A program made the position numbers and the translations under genes. From assembly GCA_945862325.1 (NCBI GenBank), contig CAMAXZ010000019.1, positions 1-64,000 on the forward strand: DNA of 64,000 bases. Direction: 5' to 3'. Positions 33,045 through 40,779 of the stretch are shown in pieces; positions within the stretch are counted from its first letter, which is position 1; each line of letters opens with the position of its first letter. This DNA is from Klebsiella pneumoniae (lineage in GTDB: Bacteria; Myxococcota_A; UBA796; SXON01). The notes under the pieces are model-generated. The model saw nothing but the letters and a program-made list of their open reading frames with translations, made no database searches and was not told the origin of the DNA.

Positions 33045-34241
33045 GTGTCAACCTGGATTTGTCTTGTTCTTTTCTGCGTCGCCGCGGCGCCTCTCACGCG
33101 CGCGGAGCTCGTGCGCGCCGTCCTCGACGCCCACCCGGAGGCACGTGTCGCCGCGATCGCCCGCGACGCCGCTGCCCTCGACGCCGCGGCGCCGAGCGTC
33201 GTGCCGCCCCTCATGGTCGGGTTGTCCGCCGCGCCGGTGTCCCTCGGGCAACACGCGCCGGGGGTCGCGGTGGACCTCGCGTGGGAGCTCCCGACCGGTG
33301 GCATGCGTCGCGCCTCCACGGCGGTCGCCTCCGCGGCGGTCGAAGGCGCGTCCGCGGAGGTCGCGATGCGGCGGCTCGCGCTCGCGGCGCGGACGTCGGT
33401 CGCGCTCGACGCCGTCCGCCGATCCGACGCCGCGCTCGCCGTCCTCACGCACCACCGTGACGCCCTCGTGGAGGCCGCGCAGGCCGTCGAACGGCGCGTC
33501 GCCGCAGGGCTCGTCGGGCCCGACGGCGGGCCGATGGCGCGGATGGCGGTGCTCGAAGCCGAGGAGCGCCTCGTCGCGGCGCGCGCGCGCCGCGTGGTCG
33601 CGCGGGCGGAGCTGGGGTCGCTGCTCGTCGGCACGGGGATCGACCTCGAACGCGCGCTGTCGGCCGTCGACCTCGGCGGGTCCGGCCCGTCGTCCGTCGG
33701 TGGGGGCGAGGTGGCGATGGCCGCCGCCGACCTCGCGATGGCCGAGGGGGACGTGCGGATGGCGGTCGCGGACGGGCGGCCGATGATCGAGCTCATGAGC
33801 GGGTATTCGACGATGTGGGCGGACGTCGGCCACCGGTGGATGGTCGGGGTCGGCGTCGAGGTCCCGCTGGACGGAGCGACCCGGAAGGCCCGGGTCGACG
33901 CCGCGGCGGCGCGCGCGCGCGCCGCCGCCGCGCAGCTCACGAACGAGGAACGACGCCGAGATCTCGCCGTGGCGACGGCGCGCGCGATGGTGGAGGAGGC
34001 CGCGGCGATGGCGCACCTGATGGAGCACGAGATGGCGCCGCTCGCCGCGGAGCGCGCGCGGCTCGCGCGCACGGCGTGGGAAGCGGGCCGCGGGGCGTAC
34101 GCCGATTGGCTGGCCGCGGAGAACGACCGGGTCCACGTGGCGCTTCGCGTGGCGGACGCGGCGCTCGACCGCGCCCGCGCCGAGGCGATGCTGGCGATGG
34201 CCGAGGGGCGCCTCGCCGGCGTCGACGGGGGTTCCCGATGA
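33045..34241 (+). CDS. Outer-membrane efflux protein, TolC/CusC-like
   Basis: A TolC-family channel of 398 residues. GTG-initiated signal VSTWICLVLFCVAAAPLTRA precedes ELVRAVLDAHPEARVAAIARDAA, the usual TolC start. Long Ala/Arg-rich helices (residues about 95-170 and 270-380) correspond to the coiled-coil barrel; VDLAWELPTGG and VGVGVEVPLDG are the paired transmembrane beta-strand motifs, showing the internal duplication of the family. It lies directly before the adaptor and pump genes (ATGA overlaps). Confidence 0.85.
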   Translation: MSTWICLVLFCVAAAPLTRAELVRAVLDAHPEARVAAIARDAAALDAAAPSVVPPLMVGLSAAPVSLGQHAPGVAVDLAWELPTGGMRRASTAVASAAVEGASAEVAMRRLALAARTSVALDAVRRSDAALAVLTHHRDALVEAAQAVERRVAAGLVGPDGGPMARMAVLEAEERLVAARARRVVARAELGSLLVGTGIDLERALSAVDLGGSGPSSVGGGEVAMAAADLAMAEGDVRMAVADGRPMIELMSGYSTMWADVGHRWMVGVGVEVPLDGATRKARVDAAAARARAAAAQLTNEERRRDLAVATARAMVEEAAAMAHLMEHEMAPLAAERARLARTAWEAGRGAYADWLAAENDRVHVALRVADAALDRARAEAMLAMAEGRLAGVDGGSR

Positions 34242-35392
34242 TCCGTCCGACCGTCGCCGCGCTCGTCCTGGCCGTGCTCTGCGCGCCGATGCTCCCGGCC
34301 TGCACGCTCGCTCCGGGTTCGCCGGAGGCGCCCGCGGCGTCGCCGCACGCCTGCCCGATGCACCCCGCGGTGCGCGCCGACGGCCCCGGGCGCTGCCCTC
34401 TGTGCGGCATGGATCTCGTCCCCGTCGCTTCGACCGACGACGGCAGCGTGGGGATCTCCGACGCGCGTCGCGCGCGGTGGGGCATCCGGACCGTGGCCGC
34501 CGAACAGCGGCGGGTCACGCGGACGGTGCGCCTCGCGGGGGTCGTGGGGTGGGATCTCAGCCGCCAGCGCGACGTCGTGGTGCGCGCGACGGGCGTGGTC
34601 GCCGGCCTGCGCGTGGCCCAGGGCGCGGCGGTGGCGCGCGGCGAGGTGCTCTTCGAGCTGCAGAGCCCGGAGATCCGGGCAGCACAACAGGACTTCCTCG
34701 CGGTGGACCCGGCCGGCGCGGCCAGCGCGCGGGCCCGCCTCGTCTCCCTCGGCCTCGCCGAGGCGCAGATCGACGCGGTCACGGCGGCCCGCGCGCCGCT
34801 CGGAGGCGTGCCCGTGCTCGCCCCGGTCGCCGGGATCGTGGCGGAGCTCGGCGTGGTCGAGGGGAGCCCGGTCGGGCCGTGGACCGCCCCGGCGCGCATC
34901 GCCGGCGCGGGCGCGGTGTGGGTCGACGTGACCGCGTCCGCAGCCGACGCGGCGGCCCTGCCGCCCGGAGCGCGCGCCACCGTCAACCTGCGTTCGCGGT
35001 CCGGAGAGGCCTGGCATGGGGTCGTCCGGGCCTTGCCGAGCCCCGACGCCGCCACGTCGCGCCTCCGCGTCGTCGTCGAGGACGACGGGGGCCCGCCCCT
35101 GCTCCCGGGAGAGGTCGCGACCGTCACCGTCGAGGTGGACCGCGGGGAGCTCCTCGTCGTCCCTCGCGACGCGGTCGTGTGGACCGGGGCGCGGCGGGTG
35201 GTGTTCGTCGATGTCGGCGAAGGTGCGCTTCGACCGCGGGAGGTCCTCGCCGAGGCCCCCATCGGCGAGGTCGTCCCGATCCGCGGCGGCCTGGCCGCCG
35301 GAGAGCGGGTCGTGCGCGACGGGGCGTTCCTCGTCGCGGCCGAGAGCCGGGTCCGTGATCCGGACGCGTGGGATCGAGGGGTGACCCCATGA
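34238..35392 (+). CDS. Periplasmic adaptor, CusB/CzcB-like, with heavy-metal-binding domain
   Basis: A 384-residue membrane-fusion lipoprotein (signal ending LPAC). Just after the signal stands HACPMHPAVRADGPGRCPLCGMDLVP, the heavy-metal-binding domain (CPMHP...CPxCGM) often fused to Cu-handling adaptors. The barrel-sandwich region reads VVVRATGVVAGLRVAQGAAVARGEVLFELQSPE; the beta-barrel and membrane-proximal parts are ATVNLRSRSGEAWHGVV and VPRDAVVWTGARRVVFVDVG. CusB-type methionines are not obvious, so Cu/Ag specificity rests on the pump. It is coupled to both neighbours. Confidence 0.9.
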   Translation: MIRPTVAALVLAVLCAPMLPACTLAPGSPEAPAASPHACPMHPAVRADGPGRCPLCGMDLVPVASTDDGSVGISDARRARWGIRTVAAEQRRVTRTVRLAGVVGWDLSRQRDVVVRATGVVAGLRVAQGAAVARGEVLFELQSPEIRAAQQDFLAVDPAGAASARARLVSLGLAEAQIDAVTAARAPLGGVPVLAPVAGIVAELGVVEGSPVGPWTAPARIAGAGAVWVDVTASAADAAALPPGARATVNLRSRSGEAWHGVVRALPSPDAATSRLRVVVEDDGGPPLLPGEVATVTVEVDRGELLVVPRDAVVWTGARRVVFVDVGEGALRPREVLAEAPIGEVVPIRGGLAAGERVVRDGAFLVAAESRVRDPDAWDRGVTP

Positions 35393-38300
35393 TCGCGGCG
35401 ATCATCGCGTGGTCCGCGCGTCACCGCGCGCTGGTCTTCGCGCTCGCGGCCGTAGGGAGCGTGCTCGGGGTGTTCGCGGCGCGTCACGCGCCGCTCGACG
35501 CCTTGCCGGACATCTCCGACACGCAGGTGGTCGTCGCGACGGAGTGGATGGGGAGGAGCCCGGATCTCGTCGACGATCAGGTCACGTGGCCGCTGTCCGC
35601 CGCGCTCCTCGGCACCGAGGGCGTGCGCGTCGTACGCGGGCAGTCGATGTTCGGGATGAGCTTCGTCTACGCGATCTTCGCGGACGCGACGCCTTCGGAG
35701 GACGCGCGCGCGCGCGTGGCGGCGGCGATCGCACGCGTGTCCCTCCCCGACGGCGTGCTCCCGGCCCTCGGGCCCGACGCGAGCGGCGTGGGGTGGGTCT
35801 ACCAGTACGCGCTCGTGGACGACACCAACCGCTTGAGCCCCGCCGATCTCCGCGATCTGCAGGACTCCGTGGTTCGCCCGGCGCTCCAGGCGGTGGAGGG
35901 GGTCGCCGAGGTCGCGAGCGTGGGCGGACACGTCCGGCAGGTCGAGGTGTCCGTCGACCCCGCCTTGTTGCGCGCGTACGGCGTGAGCTTCGCGCAGGTG
36001 GCGCGCGCGGTGGCTCGGGCGAACGTCGCCGCGGGGGGCGGCGCGCTCGACATCGCCGGCCACGAGTGGGTGATCCGGAGCCGCGGAGAGGTCCGGAGCC
36101 TCGACGCGCTGGTCGACGCGCCCATCCCCGGGGCGGTCGGTGGTGCGGGGCGAGGGCCCCGAAGCGGCGGGAGCCCGGTGGCGGAGGCGTCCAGCGACGG
36201 GATGGGCGGGATGTCCGAGGGCGCGTCCGCGGCGACGGCGGTGCCCGCAGGCGGTCCCGAGCGCGCGCGCGCGCGTGTGCTCCGGGTCGGCGACGTCGCG
36301 GACGTCGCGTGGGCGCCCACGCCACGGCGGGGCGTCGGCGATCTCGACGGGCGCGGCGAGGCCCCGAGCGGCATCGTCGTCGCGCGCCAGAAGACCAACG
36401 CCCTGGACGTGATCACCCGCGCCCGTGGCGCGCTCGACGCCGTGGCGCCGGCGCTCCCCGAGGGCGTCCGCATCGTACCGGTCTACGACCGATCGACCTT
36501 GATCCTCGGCACCCTCGGCACCCTCGCCGAGTCGCTCGGCGAGGAGCTCCTCGCGGTGTCCCTCGTGGTGCTCCTGTTCCTCGGCCACCTGCGCACCGCG
36601 CTCGTCCCGGTCATCGTGCTGCCGGTGGCGGTCGCGGTCGCGTTCCTACCGATGTACCTGCAAGGGTTGTCGATCGACGTGATGTCGGTCGCGGGGATCG
36701 CGGTCGCCGTCGGGGCGATGGTCGACGCGAGCATGATCTGCGTGGAGAACGTGCACGTCCGCCTCGCGCGCTGGGAGGCCGAGGGCGCGCGGGGCACCCG
36801 CACCGACGTGATCATCGGCGCGATGCAGGAGGTCGGCCCGAGCGCGTTCGGGTCGTTGGTCGTCATCGCCGTGTCGTTCATTCCGGTCTTCGCGCTCGAA
36901 GCCGAGGAAGGACGTCTCTTCGCGCCGCTCGCGTGGACGAAGACCTGGAGCATGGTCGCCGCCGCGCTGCTGTCGATCACCCTCGCCCCGGCGCTCGCGG
37001 TCGCGCTGATCACCCGGCGCGGTCGGGCCGAGGAGGAGGATCCGGTCTCCCGCGTCCTCGGCCGCATCTACGCGCCGATCGTGCGTGTGGTCGTGCGTTT
37101 CCGCTTCGCCGTGGTCGGCGTCGCGGCGGCCGTCGTCGTCGTGACGATCCCGGTGCTCCTCGCCATCCCGTCCGAGTTCATGCCGCCGCTCCACGAGGGC
37201 AGCCTGCTCTACATGCCGAGCGCGCCCCCAGGCATCTCCGAGTCGCAGGCGGTCGACGTACTCCAGAGGATCGACGCGGCGATCGCGTCGGTCCCCGAGG
37301 TCGCTTCGGTGTACGGCAAGATGGGGAGGGCCGACACCGCGACCGACCCGGCGCCGCTCGGCATGGCCGAGGTGGTGATCACGCTCCACCCCGAGCACAC
37401 GTGGCGCGCGGGGATGTCGTGGGACGGCCTCGTCGCCGAGCTCGACGCGCGCCTCGACGTGCCGGGCTTGCCGAACGCCTGGTGGATGCCGGTGCGCACC
37501 CGCCTCGAGATGTTGTCGACCGGGCTCCGCAGCCCCCTCGGGATCAAGCTTTACGGTCCCGATCTCGCGAGCGTCGAGCGCGCGGCGCGCACCCTCGAGG
37601 GGGCGCTGCGCACCGTCCCGGGCACCCGCAGCGTCGTCGCCGAGCGCCTCGTCGGCGCGAACACCCTCGACGTCGACGTGCGCCGCGTCGAGGCCGCGGC
37701 GCTCGGCGTGAGCGCCGCCGATGTCTCCGAGGCGCTCGAGGGCGCGTTCGCCGGCGCCCGCGTCGGCGAGTGGGTCGACGGGCGCTCCCGTTTCGACGTG
37801 GCCGTGCGCTACGCGAAGGACTTCCGTACGTCCCCGGAGGATCTCTCCGCGATCCTCGTCGACCGCGCGGGCGGCGGCCCCGTCCCCCTCGGAGACGTGG
37901 CGGACGTTCGCGCCGGGTCCGGGCCGGAGATGGTGCGCAGCGAGGGGGGCTCCCTCGTGGCGCACGTCCTGATCGATCCAGGGCAAACGCCCGTCGACCG
38001 CTGGGTGGAGGACGCCGACGCGGCGATCGCCGCGGCCGGGTTGGACGCTCCGGGGGCGCTCGGCGCCGGGGTGCGTCGCGCGTGGGCCGGGACGTTCGAG
38101 TCGTACGTCCGAGCGAGCGGGCGGCTCGCGTGGATGGTCCCCCTGGTCCTCGCGATCATCGCGATCGTGGTCCGGGCGAACACCGGGGGATGGGTACCGA
38201 CGGCGATCGTGCTGCTGTCGGTGCCGTTCTCGCTGGTGGGCGCGGTGTGGCTGCTGTGGGCGCTCGACTACCGGATGAGCGTCGCGGTGTGGGTCGGCAT

Positions 38301-38640
38301 GATCGCGTTGGCGGCCTTGGACGCCGAGACGGGGGTCGTGATGCTGCTGTATCTGCGCCTCGCCTGGGCGAGCCGAACCCGGGGCGCGCCCGCGGTCGAC
38401 GCCATCGTGGCGGGCTCGGCGCGGCGCCTGCGCCCCAAGCTGATGACCGTGCTCACGGATCTCGCGGGCTTCGTCCCCGTGTTTCTCGTGGACGGCCCTG
38501 GTGCCGACGTCTTGCGGCGGATCGCGGCTCCGATGGTCGGCGGCCTCGTGTCCAGCTTCTTGCTTGAGCTTCTGGTCTACCCGGCGATCTTCGCGATGTG
38601 GGCCCCCTCGTCGGACGCCGATCGGCCCGACGAGGGGTGA
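35389..38640 (+). CDS. RND metal-efflux pump, CusA type
   Basis: A 1083-residue heavy-metal RND transporter. The start HRALVFALAAVGSVLGVFAARHAPLDALPDISDTQVVV is typical. TM4 carries GAMVDASMICVENVHVRL, close to CusA/SilA (GAMVDA), and the C-terminal ALDAETGVVMLLYLRLAW resembles the CusA GVVML region. With the K in RLRPKLMTVLTDLAGF these give the D/E/K proton relay. So Cu(I)/Ag(I) export is more likely than divalent-metal export. Between residues about 248 and 295 there is a low-complexity Gly/Ala/Ser insertion (GMGGMSEG) absent from CusA. ATG at 35389 overlaps the adaptor stop. No cus regulator lies nearby. Confidence 0.93.
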   Translation: MIAAIIAWSARHRALVFALAAVGSVLGVFAARHAPLDALPDISDTQVVVATEWMGRSPDLVDDQVTWPLSAALLGTEGVRVVRGQSMFGMSFVYAIFADATPSEDARARVAAAIARVSLPDGVLPALGPDASGVGWVYQYALVDDTNRLSPADLRDLQDSVVRPALQAVEGVAEVASVGGHVRQVEVSVDPALLRAYGVSFAQVARAVARANVAAGGGALDIAGHEWVIRSRGEVRSLDALVDAPIPGAVGGAGRGPRSGGSPVAEASSDGMGGMSEGASAATAVPAGGPERARARVLRVGDVADVAWAPTPRRGVGDLDGRGEAPSGIVVARQKTNALDVITRARGALDAVAPALPEGVRIVPVYDRSTLILGTLGTLAESLGEELLAVSLVVLLFLGHLRTALVPVIVLPVAVAVAFLPMYLQGLSIDVMSVAGIAVAVGAMVDASMICVENVHVRLARWEAEGARGTRTDVIIGAMQEVGPSAFGSLVVIAVSFIPVFALEAEEGRLFAPLAWTKTWSMVAAALLSITLAPALAVALITRRGRAEEEDPVSRVLGRIYAPIVRVVVRFRFAVVGVAAAVVVVTIPVLLAIPSEFMPPLHEGSLLYMPSAPPGISESQAVDVLQRIDAAIASVPEVASVYGKMGRADTATDPAPLGMAEVVITLHPEHTWRAGMSWDGLVAELDARLDVPGLPNAWWMPVRTRLEMLSTGLRSPLGIKLYGPDLASVERAARTLEGALRTVPGTRSVVAERLVGANTLDVDVRRVEAAALGVSAADVSEALEGAFAGARVGEWVDGRSRFDVAVRYAKDFRTSPEDLSAILVDRAGGGPVPLGDVADVRAGSGPEMVRSEGGSLVAHVLIDPGQTPVDRWVEDADAAIAAAGLDAPGALGAGVRRAWAGTFESYVRASGRLAWMVPLVLAIIAIVVRANTGGWVPTAIVLLSVPFSLVGAVWLLWALDYRMSVAVWVGMIALAALDAETGVVMLLYLRLAWASRTRGAPAVDAIVAGSARRLRPKLMTVLTDLAGFVPVFLVDGPGADVLRRIAAPMVGGLVSSFLLELLVYPAIFAMWAPSSDADRPDEG

Positions 38641-38650
38641 ACCGCGTGGT

Positions 38651-39442
<792 letters not shown>

Positions 39443-39487
39443 TGGGTTTGTCTCCGGTTTCGCGCCGCGGAGCGCGGCTGCCCCATC

Positions 39488-39620
39488 TTTGTACCGGGTT
39501 TGAGCCCCGCTCGCCTGCCTCCGTGTCGGTGGTTTGTACCGGGTTGTAGTCACGGCTGCACTTCTGCGGACGTAGGCGGGCGCCGCGCGGCGGCGGCGCC
39601 CGTTCGCGTGTATCGGGTTT
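39488..39620. promoter_or_regulatory. Three direct repeats of GTACCGGGTTT upstream of DUF4397 gene
   Basis: GTACCGGGTTT at 39491-39501, GTACCGGGTTG at 39536-39546 and GTATCGGGTTT at 39610-39620 lie in the 200-base space between the DUF4397 and murG genes. On the minus strand they read AAACCCGGTAC(AAA). The spacing is 45 and 74 bases. They could be operators or repeated promoter elements for the lipoprotein gene; nothing else is seen in this stretch. Confidence 0.4.
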
Positions 39621-39642
39621 GCGATCCGTGCCCGGGGCTTGT

Positions 39643-40719
39643 TCAGAAGCGCGCGTCGAGCAGACCGGCGACCCGCTCGGCGGCGTCGGTGCGGCCGAGG
39701 GTGCGCTGCGCGTCCCCCATTCGCAGGAGCGCGCCGCGGTCCGCGAGGAGCGCCAGTACGTCCGCGGCGGCCCGATCGGCGTCGAATCCAGCTTCGAGGA
39801 GCACCTTCGCGCCACCGACCCGCTCAACGCCGCGGGCGTTGGCCTCCTGGTGGTTGTCGGTGACGTTCGGGGAGGGGACGAGAACGGCCGGCTTCCCGAG
39901 GGCGGCGAGCTCCGCGAGCGTGCTCGATCCGGCCCGGCAGACCACCAGATCCGCCACGGCGTACGCGTCCGCCATGCGGTCCTCGTATCCGACGAGCCGC
40001 ACGTGGGGCGGGACGTCGCCCCACGCCGCCCGCACCTCGTCGACGAAGCGCGGCCCCGCGACGTGCAGGATCTGGGCGCCGCCGCGCCGCCCGCAGGCGA
40101 TCCCCAGCGCGTTGATCGTCTTCGCGCCCAGGGAGCCGCCGACGACCAGCAAGGTCGGGCGCGCGGGATCGAGCCCGTAGCGAGCCGCGGCCGCCGCGCG
40201 ATCTCCGGAGAGGATCTTCGGGTCGACCGGGCAGCCCACCGTGACGCGCTCGGCGCGGCCCGGGAGCTTGGCCGCCGTCTCTTCGAAGGTGAGCAGCAGC
40301 AGCCGCGCCACGCGCGCGCACAAGCGGTTGGCGAGGCCCGGGGCTGCGTTCGCCTCGTGGATCGCCGACGGCACGCCGAGGGTCCACGCGGCGAGCACCG
40401 TCGGGGCCATCACGTAGCCGCCGACGCCGAGGACGAGGGTGGCGCCGTCGGCGCGCAGGAGGGCGCGCGCCGACCAGACGCTTCGCGCGAGATCGACTGC
40501 GAACCGTGCCTTTCCGGCGAGCCCAGCGCGCGGGTACGCCCGTGCGTCGACGGCGCGGAAGTCGTAGCCGCGCTGCGGCGCGACGCGCCCTTCGAGCCGC
40601 GCGCCGTCGCCGTAGTAGAGCACGCGATGGCCGCGGGCCCGCAGGGCGTCGCCCATCGCGAGCGCCGGGTAGACGTGGCCGCCGGTCCCGCCGCCGGCCA
40701 GCACGATGGTGTGCGGCAT
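39643..40719 (-). CDS. murG: Undecaprenyl-PP-MurNAc-pentapeptide GlcNAc transferase MurG
   Basis: Makes lipid II from lipid I at the inner face of the membrane, using UDP-GlcNAc. The 358-residue protein has the N-terminal GGGTGGHVYPALAMGDAL loop, GVGGYVMAPTVLAAW, HEANAAPGLANRL (family HEQN..aG..Nr; here Ala for Gln) and the C-terminal UDP-binding DLVVCRAGSSTLAELAALGKPAVLVPSP and NHQEANA motifs. GNPV is CPV here (TVGCPVDP). It stands alone, away from other mur/fts genes. The start ATG is preceded by an 8-base spacer and a GATAGT box. Confidence 0.95.
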   Translation of the reverse strand: MPHTIVLAGGGTGGHVYPALAMGDALRARGHRVLYYGDGARLEGRVAPQRGYDFRAVDARAYPRAGLAGKARFAVDLARSVWSARALLRADGATLVLGVGGYVMAPTVLAAWTLGVPSAIHEANAAPGLANRLCARVARLLLLTFEETAAKLPGRAERVTVGCPVDPKILSGDRAAAAARYGLDPARPTLLVVGGSLGAKTINALGIACGRRGGAQILHVAGPRFVDEVRAAWGDVPPHVRLVGYEDRMADAYAVADLVVCRAGSSTLAELAALGKPAVLVPSPNVTDNHQEANARGVERVGGAKVLLEAGFDADRAAADVLALLADRGALLRMGDAQRTLGRTDAAERVAGLLDARF

Positions 40720-40725
40720 CGCGCG

Positions 40726-40771
40726 GGACTATCCACCCGGCGCGCGGGCCGCCGCCGCGGGTCGCGATAGG
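40726..40771. promoter_or_regulatory. Divergent -10-like boxes between murG and JAMM-DinG gene
   Basis: On the minus strand GATAGT (40728-40733) is 8 bases before the murG ATG. On the plus strand CGCGATAGG, ending at 40771, is 8 bases before the GTG at 40780; here a purine-rich GGGAGGGGG fills the spacer, so it may also be a ribosome-binding site. Confidence 0.35.
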
Positions 40772-40779
40772 GGGAGGGG

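Noticed and set aside
29596-36588. Three long minus-strand open frames (about 880-1015 codons)
   Set aside because: They lie opposite the GT2, Ppx and Cus genes, have shadow composition and no motif.
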